Positions 45,845 through 59,024 of a stretch of 64,000 bases of DNA are shown in pieces. Each line of letters begins with the position of its first letter. The stretch's first letter is position 1. Source of the stretch: Plantactinospora soyae (GTDB taxonomy: Bacteria; Actinomycetota; Actinomycetes; Mycobacteriales; Micromonosporaceae); assembly GCF_014874095.1 (NCBI RefSeq), contig NZ_JADBEB010000001.1, positions 5,394,001 to 5,458,000 of the forward strand, given 5' to 3'. A program made the translations under genes and the position numbers. The notes below the pieces were generated by a model, which was given only the letters and a program-made list of their open reading frames with translations, did no database searches and was not told the DNA's origin.

Positions 45845-48800
45845 GTGGTGTCCGAGGGCGAGCTGCATGAGCTGATGGCTGGTCAGCTGGGGGTGTGGAA
45901 CGCGCTCCAGCTCGAGCCGGAGAGCGCCGTCTTCAACGTCGGCGAGTATCTCGACCTCCGCGGCGACCTGGACGTCGACCTCTTCGCGGAAGCCTTACGG
46001 CGTGCGCTGGACGAGGCCGACGCGTACCGGCTGCGGTTCAGGCTGGTGGGCGGAGTGCCCCGGCAGTACGTCGCCGCCGCCGCCGATCCGGCGCTCCAGG
46101 TGGTCGACCTCAGTGCCGAGCCGGATCCGCAGGCCGCGGCGCAGGCGGCGATGCGTGCCGACATCGGTCGCCGGATCGCGCTGATCGACGCCCCGATGTT
46201 CCGGCACACCCTGTTCGTACTCGGGCAGCGGCACTTCCTCTGGTACCAACGGCTGCACCATCTTGTCGTCGACGGATACAGCTTCGCGCTGTTCGCGTCG
46301 GCGGTGGCCGGCAACTACGACGCGCTGTCGGCGGGCCGGTCGGCGACCGGCGGTGCGCTCGAGCCGGTGTCGGTGCTGCTGGACGCGGACCGTGACTACC
46401 GGGGCTCGGCGCGACAGCGGCAGGATCGCGAGTTCTGGTCGGCGATGCTGGCGGATCTGCCGGATGCCGGTCGACCGCACGGCCGGCACCACCAGCGGCT
46501 GCCGAGCGCGGTGGGGCGGCACCTGCGGCCGGTCGACACCCGGGTGGCGGCCGAGGTACGGGCGACCGCGGCCCGCTTCGGCACCAGCGTCGGCGGCCTG
46601 GCGATCGCCGCCGCGGGCCTGTACCAGTACCGCACCACCGGGGAACGGGACCTCGTGCTCGGGGTCGCCGCGCTCGGCAGGGAGAACGAGAGCGAGCTGG
46701 CTGCCGTGGGCATGGCCGCCAACGAGCTGCCGGTCCGGCTCGGGATCGACCCGCGGGAGTCGCGCGGCGACTTCGTGCGGCGTACCGCCCGGACGGTGTA
46801 CGCGGCGGCGCGGCACCAGCGCTACCGGTACGAGGACGTGCTCCGGGACCTGAAGGCCGTCGACGGCCCGTCGCTGTTCCAGCTGAGCGTCAACGTGATG
46901 TCCTTCGAGTATCCGGTCCGCTTCGGAAACTGCTCCGCGACCGCCCGGACCGTCAGCTCGGGACCGACCTACGACCAGCAGGTCAACATCTACGACCGGT
47001 CCGGAGTCGTGGAGATCGGCGTGGAGGTCAACCGCGATCTGCACGAGGAGGCGGTCGCCGAGACCGTGGCACGCCGTTACCTGAGCGCGCTGCGGACCTT
47101 CGTGGACGCGGCGCCGGACGAGCCGGTCGGCCGCAGCAACCTGCTCGACGGGGACGAACGCCGCCGGGTACTGGTCGACTGGAACGCCATGACCCGGCCG
47201 ACCGCCGACCGGCCGGCGACCGTGACCGCGCTGTTCGAGGCGGAGGTGGTGCGGGCACCGGATGCGGTGGCCGTGCTGGGTGACGGTGTCGAGCTGACGT
47301 ACGCGGAGCTGGACGCGCGGGCGAACCGGTTGGCCCGGTACCTGGGTGGTCTCGGACTGGGTCCGGAGTCCGTGGTGGCGGTCGTGATGGGGCGCGGCGC
47401 CGACGTGGTGACGGCGCTGCTCGGGGTACTCAAGGCCGGGGCGGCCTACCTGCCGATCGACCCGCAGTCTCCGGTGGACCGCATCGCGTTCATGCTCGCC
47501 GACAGCGGGGCGGCGCTGCTGCTCGGCACGGAGGAGGTACTGGACGACCTGCCGGCCGGGCGGGTGCGGATGGTCGCGGTCGACGAGCCGGCGGTACGCG
47601 CGGCGATCGCCGGCCAGCCGGACTCCAGCCCCGGGACGACGGTGGAGCCGGCCGGGTTGGCGTACGTGATCTACACGTCCGGGTCGACCGGTACGCCGAA
47701 GGGCGTGGCGGTGCCGCATGCCGGAGTGGTGAATCTGGCGCTGGCGCCCGGGATGCGCGCCGGCCCCGGCGCCCGGGTGCTGCAGTTCGCGTCGATCGGG
47801 TTCGACGCGGCCACCTGGGAACTGCTGATGGCGTTGTGCTGCGGCGGCGCCCTGGTGGTGGCACCGGCGGCGGAACTGTTGCCGGGTCCGGGGCTGGTGG
47901 ACGTGATCGCTCGGCACCGGGTGACCCAGGTCCTGCTGCCGCCGACGGTGCTCGGCGTACTCGGGACCGACGACCTGCGTTCGGTCGAGGCGTTGGTGTC
48001 GGGCGGCGAGGCCCTGGACTCCGGGCTGGTCGATCGCTGGGCACCGGGGCGACGACTGGTGAACGCGTACGGCCCGACGGAGACGTCCGTGGTGGCGTCG
48101 ATGTCGGCGCCGCTGAAGGTGGGGGACCAGCCGACGATCGGTGGGCCGCTCGCGGACACGCGCCTGTTCGTGCTCGACGACGGTCTCGGTCCGGTACCGC
48201 CGGGGGTGGCCGGCGAGTTGTACGCGGCCGGTGTCGGGGTGGCCCGCGGCTACCTGGGCCGGCCGGGGCTGACCGCGCAGCGGTTCGTGGCGTGTCCGTT
48301 CGGCTCGGGCGAGCGGATGTACCGGACCGGGGACCTCGTCAAGTGGACGCCGGACGGGCGGCTGCTGTTCCTGGGCCGGGCCGACGACCAGGTGAAGATT
48401 CGTGGGTACCGGGTCGAACCCGGCGAGATCGAGGCCGTCCTGAAGACTCATCCGCAGGTGGGCCAGGCGACGGTGGTCGTGCGGGAGGACGCGCCGGGTG
48501 ACCGGCGACTGGTGGCCTACGTCGTGCCCACCGACGACGTACCGGCCGACCCGGACGACACCGATGACGCCGACGACGGGCTGCCGGACCGGGTGCGGGA
48601 GTTCGCCGGGCGGCGCTTGCCGGAGTACATGGTGCCGGCGTCGGTCATGGTGCTGGAGCGGCTGCCGCTGACGGTGAACGGGAAGCTGGACCGCCGGGCC
48701 CTGCCGGCGCCGGACTACGCGGCCGGCGCGGGTGTGGGCCGGGGCCCGGCCACGGTACAGGAGAAGATCCTCTGCGGGGTGTTCGCCCAGGTGCTCGGGC

Positions 48801-48985
48801 TGGACTCGGTCGGGGTGGACGACGACTTCTTCCGGCTGGGCGGGCACTCGCTGCTCGCGGTCGAGCTGCTGTCCCGGATCCGGGCCGGGCTCGGCGTGGA
48901 AGTCAAGATCCGGACGTTGTTCGAGTCGCCGACGCCGGCCGGGCTGGCGCAGGCGGCGGTGGCCGGGCCGGTGGTGGTCCCGGAG
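45845..48985 (+). other. NRPS3 module 1: starter C-A-T, Leu
   Basis: Starter C about 45860-47160, A about 47220-48720, T about 48750-48970. The code DAWLVGAVVK is close to actinobacterial Leu codes. The following C domain is dual-type, so the residue should become D-Leu. Confidence 0.75.
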
Positions 48986-51900
48986 AACCTGATTCCGTCG
49001 ATGGCGCAGCGGATCACGCCGGACATGTTGCCGTTGGTGGAGCTGTCCGACACGGAGGTTCAGCGGGTCGTTGCCGAGGTGGACGGCGGCGCGCAGAACG
49101 TGGCCGACATCTACCCACTGGCACCGTTGCAGGAGGGTCTGCTGTTCCACCACCTGATGGCCGCCGACGGGGGCCGGGACCCGTACGTGACGGTCTGGGT
49201 GCTGGAGTTCGACTCACGGACCCGCCTGGACCGGTTCGCCCAGGCGTTGCAGCAGGTGGTGGACCGCCACGACATCTACCGCACCTCGGTGGTGTGGGAG
49301 GGCCTGCCCGAGCCGGTCCAGGTGGTGTGGCGGCAGGCGGAACTGCCGGTGGTGACCCACGTCCTGGACGAGGCGTACCCCGATCCGGTGGCCGCACTGG
49401 TCGGGCGGGTCGGGTCGGGGATGGATCTGGGCAGGCCGCCGTTGATGGACCTGCACGTGGCCGAGGCCGGAGAAGGCCGTTGGCTCGGGCTGCTGCGTAC
49501 GCACCACATGGTGCAGGACCATGAGGGCACGGACGTGCTCGTGCAGGAGCTGCGGGCGATTCTGACCGGGCGGGGCAACCACCTGGCGGCGGCGCTGCCG
49601 CTTCGGAACTTCGTCGCACAGGCCCGCAGTGTGCCCCGGGAGGAGCACGAGCAGTTCTTCGCCGACCTGCTGGGCGACGTGACCGAGCCGACCGCGCCGT
49701 ACGGGCTGCTGGACGTGCGCGGCGACGGCACGGCGTCGGTGACGGCGGAGCTGCCGGTACGGCGGGAGGCCGTCGACCGGCTGCGCGAGGTGGCGCAGCG
49801 ACTGGGCGTGAGTGTCGCCACCCTGTTGCACGTCGCCTGGGCGCGGGTGCTGTCGGTGGTCTCGGGCCGTGACGACGTGGTGTTCGGCACGGTGCTGCTG
49901 GGCCGGATGAACGCCGGTGCCAGCGCCGACCGGGTGGTGGGTCCGTTCATCAACACGCTGCCGGTGCGGGTCCGGACCGGCCGGCTCGGCGTCCGCGTCG
50001 CGGTGGAGCAGATGCGGACCCAACTGGCCGCGCTGCTGGACCACGAGCACGCGCCGCTGGCGGTCGCGCAACAGGTCAGCGGCGTCCCGGAGAACACCCC
50101 GTTGTTCACCTCCCTGTTCAACTACCGCCACAGCGTGCGCGGCGACGCGGGCCGCCTGGAGAAGGGTGTCTGGGAGCAGGCGATCGACGGGGTCCGGACC
50201 CTGCACGTCCAGGACCGGACCAACTATCCGCTGGCGGTCGAGGCCAACGACCTCGGCGTCGGCGGGCTGACCCTGCGCGTCCAGGCGGCCGACCCGGTCG
50301 ATCCGGTGGCGGTGGCGCGGATGTTCCGCACCACGGTGGAGCATCTCGTCGACGCCCTGCACGACCATCCCGACAGTCCGTTGCACGCGATCGACCTGCT
50401 CGACGCCGGGCAACTGGAGCAGGTGCTGGCCGAGTGGAACGACACCGGGCTGGCCGGGATGGGCGGCACGGCGCACGCGCTGTTCGAGGCGCAGGTCGCC
50501 CGGACGCCGGATGCGGTGGCGGTGACGGGTGACGGTGTCGAGCTGACCTATGCGGAGCTGGATGCGCGGGCGAACCGGCTCGCCCGGCACCTGCGTGGGC
50601 TCGGCGCCGGCCCGGAGTCCGTGGTGGCGCTGCTGCTGGAACGCGGCGTCGACGTCGTGGTGTCGGTGCTCGCGGTCTGGAAGGCCGGCGCGGCGTACCT
50701 GCCGGTGGAGCCGCGGCTTCCGGTGGACCGGGTGGCCTTCATGCTGCAGGACAGCGCGACGACCGTCCTGGTGACCTCGTCCGGCCTTGCCGACCTGGGG
50801 GTACACGGAATCCCGACGGTGCTGTTGGACCACCCCGGCGTACGCGCACAACTCGCGGAGTGCGTGCCGACCGCGCCGCCGGTGCAGGTGGCGCCGCAGG
50901 GGCTGGCGTACGTCATCTACACGTCGGGTTCGACCGGCACTCCCAAGGGCGTGGCGCTGACCCACGCGGGGGTGGCCAATCTGGTGTCGACGTTCCAGCA
51001 GCGCCTGGGGGTGGGGGCCGGGACCCGGGTGTTGCAGTTCGCCTCGATCGGGTTCGACGCGGCAACGTGGGAGCTGGTCTGCGCGCTGTGTTCGGGTGGT
51101 GCGCTCGTGGTGGCCGCCGCCGACGAGTTGCTGCCCGGTGCGGGGCTGACCGAGGTGGTCGCGCGGCACCGGGTGAACTACGCGGGGCTGCCGCCGGCCG
51201 TGCTGGCCACGGTGCGGCCCGAGGAGCTGCCTTCGGTGACCACGCTCGTCTCGGCGGGCGAGGCCCTGGATGGGGAACTGGTCCGGCGGTGGGCGGTCGG
51301 CCGGCGCTTCCACAACGGGTACGGTCCGACGGAGACGACCGTCGGATCGGCGATCTCGCCGGCACTGGCGGTGGACGACGCGCCGGTGATCGGCGTACCC
51401 CTGTGCAACACCCGGGCGTTCGTGCTGGACGGCGTCCTGCGGCCGGTACCACCGGGTGTCGTCGGCGAGCTGTACGTCGCCGGTGCCCAACTGGGCCGTG
51501 GGTACGTGGGCCGGGCCGGGTTGACCGCGCAGCGGTTCGTCGCCTGCCCGTTCGGTCCCGGCGAGCGGATGTACCGGACCGGAGACCTGGCACGGTGGAC
51601 CCCGGACGCGCGGTTGGTGTTCGCCGGCCGGGCCGACGAGCAGGTGCAGATCCGTGGCTTCCGGATCGAACCCGGCGAGATCGAGGTCGTCCTGCAGAGC
51701 CATCCGCGGATCGCCCGGGCGGTGGTGCTGGCGCGGCAGGACGCGCCCGGCGACCGGCGGCTGGTGGCCTACGTGGTGCCGGCCGACGACGACGTCGCCG
51801 AGGACGGGTTGCCGGAACTCGTACGGGAGTTCGCCGGGCAGCGGCTGCCGGAGTACATGGTGCCGGCGTCGGTGGTGGTGCTGGAGCGGCTGCCGTTGAC

Positions 51901-54900
51901 CGCGAGCGGGAAGCTGGACCGTCGGGCGTTGCCGGCACCGGCGTACGCCACGGGTGCGGGTACGGGCCGGGCGCCGGCCACGGCGCAGGAGGAGCTGCTG
52001 CGTGGCGCGTTCGCGCAGGTGCTGGAGCTGGACCAGGTCGGGGTGGATGACGACTTCTTCCGGTCCGGGGGCCACTCCCTTCTCGCGGTGCGGCTGGTGT
52101 CACGGGTACGGACGGTGCTCGGAGTCGAGTTGCCGCTGCCGGTGCTGTTCGAGCGGCCCACCGTCAAGGGGCTGGCCGACTGGCTCGCCGGGCCGGGTGT
52201 CGGTTCCGCGCGGACGGCGTTGCGGGCCGCGGTGCGCCCGGCACAGGTCGAGCAGTCGTTCGCGCAGCGTCGGCTCTGGTTCCTGAACCGGCTGGAGGGC
52301 CCCAGCCCGACCTACAACATGCCTCTGACGATCCGGCTGAGCGGTTCCGTGGACGTGCCGGCGCTGGCTGCGGCGTTGCGGGACGTGATCGGTCGGCACG
52401 AGTCGCTACGGACGGTCTTCCCGGCCGTGGACGGCGAGCCACATCAGCGCATCCTGGACCCGCAGGACCTCGACTGGCAGTTGCCGGTGCGGCGGGTGGG
52501 CCGGAACGAGTTGTCCGAGGCGGTGTCGGAGGCGACCCGGTACGCGTTCGACCTGGCCGTCGAGGTGCCGATCCGGGCGTGGCTGTTCCAGAGTGCTGCG
52601 GACGAGTACGTGCTGGTGCTGGTGACGCATCACATCGCCAGTGACGGTTGGTCGATGGCGCCGTTGGGCCGGGACCTGTCGGTGGCGTACACAGCCCGCC
52701 TCGACGGTGGAGCGCCGCGATGGGACGCGTTGCCGGTGCAGTACGCCGACTATGCGTTGTGGCAACGGGAGTTGCTCGGCGACCGGTCCGATCCGGACAG
52801 TGTCTTGGCGACGCAGTTGGCGTACTGGCAGCAGGTGTTGGCCGGGGCGCCGGAGGAGTTGGCGTTGCCGTACGACCGGCCGCGCCCGGCGGTGGCGAGC
52901 CATCGCGGCTGCGTGGTGCCGCTGCGGGTGTCGGGCGAGCTGCACCAGCGGTTGGTGGAGTTGGCGCGTGCCGAGGGTGTCACCACGTTCATGGTGCTGC
53001 AGTCGGCGTTGGCGGTACTGCTGTCCCGGCTGGGCGCCGGCACCGACATTCCGATCGGGTCGTCGGTGGCCGGGCGCACCGACGCCGCGTTGGACGATTT
53101 GGTCGGGTTCTTCGTCAATACGTTGGTGGTCCGTACCGACCTGTCCGGGGATCCGACGTTCGTCGAGGTGTTGGGCCGGGTGCGGCAGGCGAGTCTGGGT
53201 GCGTTGGAGCATCAGGACGTACCGTTCGAGCGGCTGGTCGAGGAGTTGACCCCCACCCGGTCGCTGGCCCGGCACCCGCTGTTCCAGGTACGGCTGACGG
53301 TGCAGAACACGGAACGCCGCACCCTGGAACTGCCCGGTACCCGCGCCGAGAGCGAAAACCCGCTGGTGGACATCCCGGCCGCGCTGCCGGCGACGCTGGA
53401 TCTCGACGTGCTGGTCGAGGAGGTGCTCGACGAGCACGGCCGCCCGGTGGGGCTGCGGGGCCTGGTGGTCGCGGCAGCCGACCTGTTCGACGAGTCGACC
53501 GTGCAGCGGTTGGCGACCTGGTTCGTGCGGGTGTTGGACACGGTCTGCGGTGCGGCGGAGCTGCGGTTGCGCGAGATCGACCTGCTTGATGCCGGGCAGC
53601 GGGAGCAGGTGTTGGTGGAGTGGAACGACACTGCGGTGGGGGGTGTCGACGCCACGGTGGTGGAGTTGTTCGCGCGGCAGGTGGTGGCGTGTCCGGACGC
53701 TGTGGCGGTGGTGGTCGAGGGTTCGGAGGTGTCGTATCGGGAGTTGGATGCGGCGTCGACCCGGTTGGCCCGGGAGTTGGTGGGTCGGGGTGTGGGTGTG
53801 GAGTCGGTGGTCGGGCTGTGCCTGCCGCGTGGTGTGGAGATGATTACCGCGATTGTGGCGGTGTGGAAGGCGGGGGCGGCGTATCTGCCGGTCGACCTGC
53901 AACTTCCGGCGCGGCGGGTGGAGTTCATGTTGGCCGATGCCGGTGTCGAGGTGGTGCTTGCCTGCCGGGACGTTGCGGTGGATTCGGTGGATCTGGTGGG
54001 TGTGCTGACGGGCCTGTCGGTGGTGTGGCTGGACGATCCACTGCCCGGCGATGTCGACGGCGACGTCGACGGCGGTGTTGATGTTGTGTTGCCGGTGGTG
54101 GGTCCGGATGCGTTGGCGTATGTGATGTATACGTCGGGGTCGACGGGGGTGCCGAAGGGGGTGGGGGTGACGCATGGTGGTCTGGCGAATTATGTGGTGT
54201 GGGCGGCTGGCGCCTATGTGACCGTTGGTGGGGCGCCGTTGCATTCGTCGTTGGCGTTTGATCTGACGGTGACGAGTGTGTTGGTGCCGTTGGTGTCCGG
54301 GTCGGTGGTGGTGGTGGACAGGGTTGGTGGGGTTGCTGGGTTGAGCGGTCTGTTGGTGGGTGGTCGTGGGTTCGGGTTGGTGAAGGTGGTGCCGGCGCAT
54401 GCGGCGTTGTTGGTGGGTGAGGGGGTGGGGGTGGATGTCGGGTCGTGGGTTGTTGGTGGTGAGGCGTTGTCGGGTTCGTTGGTTCGTGGGTTGTTGGGGG
54501 TGTCTGCGGGGTCGGTGGTGGTCAATGAGTACGGGCCGACGGAAGCGGTCGTGGGGTGTTGTGTGTTCGAGGTCTCGGGTGGCTGGTCGGGTGAGGTGGT
54601 GCCGATCGGCCGGCCGATCGCGAACATGCGGTTGTATGTCCTTGATGATGGTCTTGCTCCGTTGCCGCCGGGGGTGGCTGGTGAGCTCTATATTGCCGGT
54701 GTTCAGCTTGCCCGGGGGTATGTGGGTCGGGCGGGGTTGACGGCGGAGCGGTTCGTGGCGTGTCCGTTCGAGTCGGGTCGGCGGATGTATCGGACCGGTG
54801 ATCTGGCCAAGTGGGTTCCGGGTGGGCAGTTGGTGTTCCTGGGCCGGGTCGATGAGCAGGTGAAGGTTCGTGGGTTCCGGATCGAGCCGGGTGAGATCGA

Positions 54901-57900
54901 AGCGGTCTTGACCAGTCATCCTCAGGTTGACCGTGCGGCCGTGGTGGTGCGGGAGGACACTGCGGGCGATCGCCGTCTTGTTGCCTACACGGTCACCGAC
55001 GCCGATCCGGATGACGTGGTCGGGTATGTGGCGCAGCGGTTGCCGGAGTACATGGTGCCGGCGGCGGTGGTCGTACTCGATGAGTTGCCGTTGACGGTGA
55101 ACGGGAAGTTGGATCGTCGGGCGTTGCCGGCTCCGGACTACGGCGCCGACGCCGGTGGTGGTCGGGCTCCGGTGACCGTGCAGGAGGAAACCCTCTGCGC
55201 CGCCTTCGCCGACGTTCTCGCGGTTGACGCCGTCGGGGTTGACGACAACTTCTTCCGCCTTGGTGGGCATTCACTCCTGGCGGTGCGGCTGGTGTCGCGG
55301 GTGCGGACCCTCCTGGGAGTGGAGTTGCCGCTGACGGCGGTGTTCGAGGCGCCGACGCCGGCAGGACTGGCCGGCAGGCTGAGCGGGCCGGGCGTGGGCC
55401 GAACCCGGGTCGCGCTGCGGGCGCGGGTACGTCCCCAGCGGGTGGAGTTGTCGTTCGCACAGCGGCGACTGTGGTTCCTGGGTCAGCTGGAGGGTCCCAA
55501 CCCGACCTACAACGTGCCGATGGTGGTGCGGCTGACCGGTGAACTGGACGTGGCGGCGTTGGACGCGGCACTGCGGGATGTCATCAGGCGCCACGAGTCG
55601 TTGCGGACCGTGTTCCCGGCCGTCGACGGCGAGCCCTACCAGCAGATTCTCGATCCGGCCGAGTTGACCTGGGCGATGACGATCGTCCCGAACGGCCGAG
55701 GCCACCATGCGGAGCTGCCGTTCCCGGTCTTCAGCGAGATGTCGGACCTACCGTCGGCGGCGATGGCGGTGGTGGATCCGGTGACCGACCTCGGGGTCGA
55801 CGCGCTCGCATCGGCGGACCTGGCCGGTGCGGTGGTCGGCGTGACGCGGTACGCCTTCGACGTGTCGACCGAGATGCCGATCCGCGCCTGGCTGTTCGAG
55901 GTCGGGCCCGACGACCAGCTGCTCGTGCTGGTGTTGCACCACATCGCCGACGACGGCCTGTCGATGGCGCCACTGTCGCGTGACCTGTCGGCGGCGTACG
56001 CGGCACGGGTGCGGGGCGAGGCGCCGGTCCGGGAGCCACTGCCGGTGCAGTACGCCGACTATGCGCTGTGGCAGCGGGAGTTGCTGGGCGACCCGGAGGA
56101 TCCGGACAGCCTCCTGTCGGCGCAGTTGGACCATTGGCGGCAGGCGCTGTCGGGGCTGCCGGAGGAACTGGCGCTGCCGGTGGACCGGCCGCGTCCGGCG
56201 GTGGCCGGGCACCGGGGGCACAGTGTGCCGGTGTGGGTACCGGCGGAGGTGCACCAGCGGCTGGCGGAACTGGTCCGCGCCGAGGGTGTGACCGCGTTCA
56301 TGGTGCTGCAGTCGGCGCTGGCGGTGTTGTTCTCCCGTCTCGGTGCGGGTACCGACATCCCGATCGGATCGGCGGTGGCCGGGCGTACCGACGAGGCGTT
56401 GGACGACCTGGTCGGGTGCTTCGTCAACTCGCTGGTGATCCGCACCGACCTTTCCGGCGATCCCGAGTTCCGGCAGGTACTGGCCCGGGTACGGGACACC
56501 ACGCTGAAGGCTCTGGCGCATCAGGACGTACCGTTCGAGCGGCTGGTGGAGGAGGTGGCGCCGTCCCGTTCGCTGGCCCGCCACCCCCTGTTCCAGGTCA
56601 TCCTCACGATTGTCAACCCGGTGTCGGCGACGCGGAGCGACGACTACACGCCGAGGCTGACCGGCCTCGAATCGTCGGCGGTGTTCGCCGGCAAGCAGGC
56701 GGCGAAGTTCGACCTGGACGTGTTGGTGGGGGAGACCTTCGACGCCGACGGCCGGCCGGCGGGACTGCGGGGTGCGGTGACCGCCTCGGCGGACCTGTTC
56801 GACGTGGCGACCGTCGAGCGGATCGTCCGTTGGTTCGGGCACGTCCTGGAGATGGTGACCACGGCGCCGGAAACCCGACTGCACGCGGTGCAACTGCTGG
56901 ATCCGCAGGAGCGCGACCTGGTGCTGCACCGCTGGAACGACACCGCCGGAACGGCACCCGTGTCGACGGTGGGCGAGCTGCTCCGGCAGCGGGTGGCGGC
57001 GACGCCGGACGCGGTCGCGGTGGTGGCCGACGGTACGAGCCTCACGTACGGCGAACTGGACGCGCGGGCGAACCGGCTGGCGTGGTACCTGTGGCGGCTG
57101 GGGGTGGGTGCCGAGTCGGTGGTGGGGCTCTGCCTGCCGCGCGGCGCGGAAATGATCGTCGGCATGCTCGGGGTGTGGAAGGCGGGAGCGGCGTACCTGC
57201 CGGTCGATCCGGGGCTGCCGGTGGAGCGGATCGCGTTCATGTTGACCGACAGCCGGGCGACGTTGCTGGTGGGCGTCGAGGAGGTCCTGGACGACCTGCC
57301 GGCCGGGCGGGTGCGGATGGTGGCACTCGACGAGCCGGTCGTCGCGGCCGGACTGGCCGACTGCCCGGACTCGCCGCCCGAGGTGACGGTGCCCGAGCAG
57401 GGGCTGGCGTACGTGATGTACACGTCGGGGTCGACCGGCGTGCCGAAGGGTGTGGCGGTGACCCATGGCTCGCTGGGCAACTATGTAGGGAGTGCTGCGG
57501 TGCGGCTCGGCTGGTCGGATGAGGGCCTACGGTACGGCCTGCTCCAACCGCAGGTGACGGATCTGGGCAACACGGTGGTGTTCGTCAGCCTGGCGACCGG
57601 TGGGCAGCTCCACGTGCTGGACGAGGCGGCGGTGGTGAATCCCGGCGCGGTGGCCGGCTACCTGGCCGAGCACGACATCGACTGCGTCAAGGCGGTACCG
57701 TCGCATCTGATGGCGCTGTCGGCGGCGGAGCCGGCGGAGCGGCTGTTGCCGGCGCGGTCGCTGGTGCTCGGCGGCGAGGCCGCGCCGGTGGAGTGGCTGG
57801 GCGAGTTCCTGGACGCCGCGGCAGCCGGCGGCCGGAAGGTGTTCAACCACTACGGGCCGACCGAGGCGACCATCGGAGTGGCCACCACCGAGCTGACTCG

Positions 57901-58789
57901 CGGGCTGGTGGCGGACGGCGTCGTGCCGATCGGTACGCCGATCGCGAACACCCGGCTGTACGTCCTGGACGGCGGCCTGAACCCGGTCCCGGTCGGTGTG
58001 GTCGGCGAGCTCTACGTGGCCGGTGCCGGCCTGGCACGGGGTTACGTGGGCCGGGCCGGGTTGACCGGGGAGCGCTTCGTGGCCTGCCCGTTCGGCACCG
58101 GGCTGCGGATGTACCGTACCGGCGATCTGGCGAAGTGGACGGCGGCCGGGCAGCTGGTCTTCGCGGGCCGGGCCGACGACCAGGTGAAGATCCGCGGCTT
58201 CCGGGTCGAGCCGGGGGAGGTGGAGACCGCGTTGCGCGGTCATCCCGCCGTGGCGCGGGCGGCGGTCGTCGCCCGCGAGGACGTCCCCGGCGACCGGCGG
58301 CTGGTCGCCTACCTCGTTCCCGCCGACGGCGACGCGGAGGATGCCGGTGGCGAACTGGGCGGCTCCGTGCGGAAGTTCCTCGCACAGCGCCTCCCGGACT
58401 ACCTGGTCCCGGCGACGGTCGTCGTCCTCGCCAGCCTGCCGTTGACCGCCAGCGGCAAGCTCGACCGTCACGCGCTCCCCGCGCCCACCGCCGCCGGAGG
58501 CGCGGACGCGCGGCGGGCACCGACGACGCGGGCGGAGGAACTGCTCTGCGAGTCGTTCGCCCAGGTCCTGGGCGTGGAGACGGTGGGGCTGGACGACAAC
58601 TTCTTCGATCTGGGCGGGCACTCGCTGCTCGCGGTGCGACTCATCTCCCGGATCAGGGCCGCCCTCGGGGTGGAGGTCGACATCCAGGTGCTCTTCGAGG
58701 CGCCGACCGTCGCGATGCTCTCCGGTCAGCTCGGTACCAAGAAGTCGGTGCGGCCGGCGTTGCGCCCGATGCGGCGGGAACCGGCCTGA
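45845..58789 (+). CDS. NRPS3: initiating nonribosomal peptide synthetase with starter C domain
   Basis: A 4,314-residue synthetase. Order: starter C-A-T, C(dual)-A-T, C(LCL)-A-T, C(LCL)-A-T, no TE. The first domain (about residues 1-440) begins with [17 protein letters not shown], has [13 protein letters not shown], and is preceded by no carrier domain, as in acyl-initiating C domains. Codes: DAWLVGAVVK (Leu), DAWGVAGVGK (aromatic, Trp candidate), DLTKVGEVGK (Asn), DLTKVGHIGK (Asp). GTG 45845 is chosen for GGGGAG at 45830-45835; GTG 45812 or 45848 are alternatives. A TTA codon lies at 45995-45997, about codon 51. The C-terminal tail [13 protein letters not shown] resembles that of NRPS1, so both probably hand over to a partner starting directly with an LCL-type C domain. 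Confidence 0.96.
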   Translation: MVSEGELHELMAGQLGVWNALQLEPESAVFNVGEYLDLRGDLDVDLFAEALRRALDEADAYRLRFRLVGGVPRQYVAAAADPALQVVDLSAEPDPQAAAQAAMRADIGRRIALIDAPMFRHTLFVLGQRHFLWYQRLHHLVVDGYSFALFASAVAGNYDALSAGRSATGGALEPVSVLLDADRDYRGSARQRQDREFWSAMLADLPDAGRPHGRHHQRLPSAVGRHLRPVDTRVAAEVRATAARFGTSVGGLAIAAAGLYQYRTTGERDLVLGVAALGRENESELAAVGMAANELPVRLGIDPRESRGDFVRRTARTVYAAARHQRYRYEDVLRDLKAVDGPSLFQLSVNVMSFEYPVRFGNCSATARTVSSGPTYDQQVNIYDRSGVVEIGVEVNRDLHEEAVAETVARRYLSALRTFVDAAPDEPVGRSNLLDGDERRRVLVDWNAMTRPTADRPATVTALFEAEVVRAPDAVAVLGDGVELTYAELDARANRLARYLGGLGLGPESVVAVVMGRGADVVTALLGVLKAGAAYLPIDPQSPVDRIAFMLADSGAALLLGTEEVLDDLPAGRVRMVAVDEPAVRAAIAGQPDSSPGTTVEPAGLAYVIYTSGSTGTPKGVAVPHAGVVNLALAPGMRAGPGARVLQFASIGFDAATWELLMALCCGGALVVAPAAELLPGPGLVDVIARHRVTQVLLPPTVLGVLGTDDLRSVEALVSGGEALDSGLVDRWAPGRRLVNAYGPTETSVVASMSAPLKVGDQPTIGGPLADTRLFVLDDGLGPVPPGVAGELYAAGVGVARGYLGRPGLTAQRFVACPFGSGERMYRTGDLVKWTPDGRLLFLGRADDQVKIRGYRVEPGEIEAVLKTHPQVGQATVVVREDAPGDRRLVAYVVPTDDVPADPDDTDDADDGLPDRVREFAGRRLPEYMVPASVMVLERLPLTVNGKLDRRALPAPDYAAGAGVGRGPATVQEKILCGVFAQVLGLDSVGVDDDFFRLGGHSLLAVELLSRIRAGLGVEVKIRTLFESPTPAGLAQAAVAGPVVVPENLIPSMAQRITPDMLPLVELSDTEVQRVVAEVDGGAQNVADIYPLAPLQEGLLFHHLMAADGGRDPYVTVWVLEFDSRTRLDRFAQALQQVVDRHDIYRTSVVWEGLPEPVQVVWRQAELPVVTHVLDEAYPDPVAALVGRVGSGMDLGRPPLMDLHVAEAGEGRWLGLLRTHHMVQDHEGTDVLVQELRAILTGRGNHLAAALPLRNFVAQARSVPREEHEQFFADLLGDVTEPTAPYGLLDVRGDGTASVTAELPVRREAVDRLREVAQRLGVSVATLLHVAWARVLSVVSGRDDVVFGTVLLGRMNAGASADRVVGPFINTLPVRVRTGRLGVRVAVEQMRTQLAALLDHEHAPLAVAQQVSGVPENTPLFTSLFNYRHSVRGDAGRLEKGVWEQAIDGVRTLHVQDRTNYPLAVEANDLGVGGLTLRVQAADPVDPVAVARMFRTTVEHLVDALHDHPDSPLHAIDLLDAGQLEQVLAEWNDTGLAGMGGTAHALFEAQVARTPDAVAVTGDGVELTYAELDARANRLARHLRGLGAGPESVVALLLERGVDVVVSVLAVWKAGAAYLPVEPRLPVDRVAFMLQDSATTVLVTSSGLADLGVHGIPTVLLDHPGVRAQLAECVPTAPPVQVAPQGLAYVIYTSGSTGTPKGVALTHAGVANLVSTFQQRLGVGAGTRVLQFASIGFDAATWELVCALCSGGALVVAAADELLPGAGLTEVVARHRVNYAGLPPAVLATVRPEELPSVTTLVSAGEALDGELVRRWAVGRRFHNGYGPTETTVGSAISPALAVDDAPVIGVPLCNTRAFVLDGVLRPVPPGVVGELYVAGAQLGRGYVGRAGLTAQRFVACPFGPGERMYRTGDLARWTPDARLVFAGRADEQVQIRGFRIEPGEIEVVLQSHPRIARAVVLARQDAPGDRRLVAYVVPADDDVAEDGLPELVREFAGQRLPEYMVPASVVVLERLPLTASGKLDRRALPAPAYATGAGTGRAPATAQEELLRGAFAQVLELDQVGVDDDFFRSGGHSLLAVRLVSRVRTVLGVELPLPVLFERPTVKGLADWLAGPGVGSARTALRAAVRPAQVEQSFAQRRLWFLNRLEGPSPTYNMPLTIRLSGSVDVPALAAALRDVIGRHESLRTVFPAVDGEPHQRILDPQDLDWQLPVRRVGRNELSEAVSEATRYAFDLAVEVPIRAWLFQSAADEYVLVLVTHHIASDGWSMAPLGRDLSVAYTARLDGGAPRWDALPVQYADYALWQRELLGDRSDPDSVLATQLAYWQQVLAGAPEELALPYDRPRPAVASHRGCVVPLRVSGELHQRLVELARAEGVTTFMVLQSALAVLLSRLGAGTDIPIGSSVAGRTDAALDDLVGFFVNTLVVRTDLSGDPTFVEVLGRVRQASLGALEHQDVPFERLVEELTPTRSLARHPLFQVRLTVQNTERRTLELPGTRAESENPLVDIPAALPATLDLDVLVEEVLDEHGRPVGLRGLVVAAADLFDESTVQRLATWFVRVLDTVCGAAELRLREIDLLDAGQREQVLVEWNDTAVGGVDATVVELFARQVVACPDAVAVVVEGSEVSYRELDAASTRLARELVGRGVGVESVVGLCLPRGVEMITAIVAVWKAGAAYLPVDLQLPARRVEFMLADAGVEVVLACRDVAVDSVDLVGVLTGLSVVWLDDPLPGDVDGDVDGGVDVVLPVVGPDALAYVMYTSGSTGVPKGVGVTHGGLANYVVWAAGAYVTVGGAPLHSSLAFDLTVTSVLVPLVSGSVVVVDRVGGVAGLSGLLVGGRGFGLVKVVPAHAALLVGEGVGVDVGSWVVGGEALSGSLVRGLLGVSAGSVVVNEYGPTEAVVGCCVFEVSGGWSGEVVPIGRPIANMRLYVLDDGLAPLPPGVAGELYIAGVQLARGYVGRAGLTAERFVACPFESGRRMYRTGDLAKWVPGGQLVFLGRVDEQVKVRGFRIEPGEIEAVLTSHPQVDRAAVVVREDTAGDRRLVAYTVTDADPDDVVGYVAQRLPEYMVPAAVVVLDELPLTVNGKLDRRALPAPDYGADAGGGRAPVTVQEETLCAAFADVLAVDAVGVDDNFFRLGGHSLLAVRLVSRVRTLLGVELPLTAVFEAPTPAGLAGRLSGPGVGRTRVALRARVRPQRVELSFAQRRLWFLGQLEGPNPTYNVPMVVRLTGELDVAALDAALRDVIRRHESLRTVFPAVDGEPYQQILDPAELTWAMTIVPNGRGHHAELPFPVFSEMSDLPSAAMAVVDPVTDLGVDALASADLAGAVVGVTRYAFDVSTEMPIRAWLFEVGPDDQLLVLVLHHIADDGLSMAPLSRDLSAAYAARVRGEAPVREPLPVQYADYALWQRELLGDPEDPDSLLSAQLDHWRQALSGLPEELALPVDRPRPAVAGHRGHSVPVWVPAEVHQRLAELVRAEGVTAFMVLQSALAVLFSRLGAGTDIPIGSAVAGRTDEALDDLVGCFVNSLVIRTDLSGDPEFRQVLARVRDTTLKALAHQDVPFERLVEEVAPSRSLARHPLFQVILTIVNPVSATRSDDYTPRLTGLESSAVFAGKQAAKFDLDVLVGETFDADGRPAGLRGAVTASADLFDVATVERIVRWFGHVLEMVTTAPETRLHAVQLLDPQERDLVLHRWNDTAGTAPVSTVGELLRQRVAATPDAVAVVADGTSLTYGELDARANRLAWYLWRLGVGAESVVGLCLPRGAEMIVGMLGVWKAGAAYLPVDPGLPVERIAFMLTDSRATLLVGVEEVLDDLPAGRVRMVALDEPVVAAGLADCPDSPPEVTVPEQGLAYVMYTSGSTGVPKGVAVTHGSLGNYVGSAAVRLGWSDEGLRYGLLQPQVTDLGNTVVFVSLATGGQLHVLDEAAVVNPGAVAGYLAEHDIDCVKAVPSHLMALSAAEPAERLLPARSLVLGGEAAPVEWLGEFLDAAAAGGRKVFNHYGPTEATIGVATTELTRGLVADGVVPIGTPIANTRLYVLDGGLNPVPVGVVGELYVAGAGLARGYVGRAGLTGERFVACPFGTGLRMYRTGDLAKWTAAGQLVFAGRADDQVKIRGFRVEPGEVETALRGHPAVARAAVVAREDVPGDRRLVAYLVPADGDAEDAGGELGGSVRKFLAQRLPDYLVPATVVVLASLPLTASGKLDRHALPAPTAAGGADARRAPTTRAEELLCESFAQVLGVETVGLDDNFFDLGGHSLLAVRLISRIRAALGVEVDIQVLFEAPTVAMLSGQLGTKKSVRPALRPMRREPA
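48986..52230 (+). other. NRPS3 module 2: dual C-A-T, aromatic (Trp candidate)
   Basis: Dual-type C about 48990-50400 ([16 protein letters not shown]), A about 50470-51950, T about 51980-52190. The code DAWGVAGVGK has the aromatic frame DAW with Ala301, and small residues at 322 and 331 that would enlarge the pocket, fitting Trp or chloro-Trp. Confidence 0.65.
52231..55420 (+). other. NRPS3 module 3: C(LCL)-A-T, Asn
   Basis: LCL C about 52240-53590 with HHIASDGWS, very similar in DNA to the NRPS2 module 3 C domain. A about 53650-55140, T about 55170-55390. The code DLTKVGEVGK predicts Asn. Confidence 0.85.
54110..54650 (+). repeat. Asn A-domain core cassette, copy 4 (NRPS3 module 3)
   Basis: Near-identical DNA to the cassette at 4465, here in a different gene on the far side of the cluster. 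Confidence 0.8.
55421..58789 (+). other. NRPS3 module 4: C(LCL)-A-T, Asp
   Basis: LCL C about 55440-56900 with HHIADDGLS and an insertion near 55680-55820 relative to the other LCL domains. A about 56960-58480, T about 58510-58730. The code DLTKVGHIGK predicts Asp. Confidence 0.85.
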
Positions 58790-58790
58790 T

Positions 58791-58819
58791 GTACGACTGC
58801 GCAAGGCGCTCAGTTGTAC
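58791..58819. promoter_or_regulatory. StrR-type operator C upstream of the flavin reductase/Hpg operon
   Basis: GTACGACTG-N11-CAGTTGTAC, half-sites complementary at eight of nine positions, with StrR spacing. It begins directly after the NRPS3 stop and lies about 205 bases before the flavin reductase gene. The same stretch contains a 14-base palindrome, CAGTTGTACAACTG, at 58811-58824. The rest of 58790-59024 shows no gene. Confidence 0.7.
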
Positions 58820-59024
58820 AACTGTCCCTGCCGGGGCGGGCGCGAACGCTCGACGTGTCCGCGCGCGATCCGGTCGGAGGAACGGCCGACGACCACGGAC
58901 GGGCTACCGCCACACCACAGCTACCTCAGCACCACCATCGCGCTCGCCCGAGTCGGCGAGTGAACGCAGTTCGAGCAGCGCACCGGCGCCGCTGAGCGTC
59001 GACGAGCGGGGAAGGACAAGATCG

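Noticed and set aside
58811-58824. Palindrome CAGTTGTACAACTG as an independent operator
   Set aside because: Its left part is the right half-site of the 9-N11-9 StrR-type site at 58791-58819. I treat the palindrome as part of, or incidental to, that site, not as a separate element.
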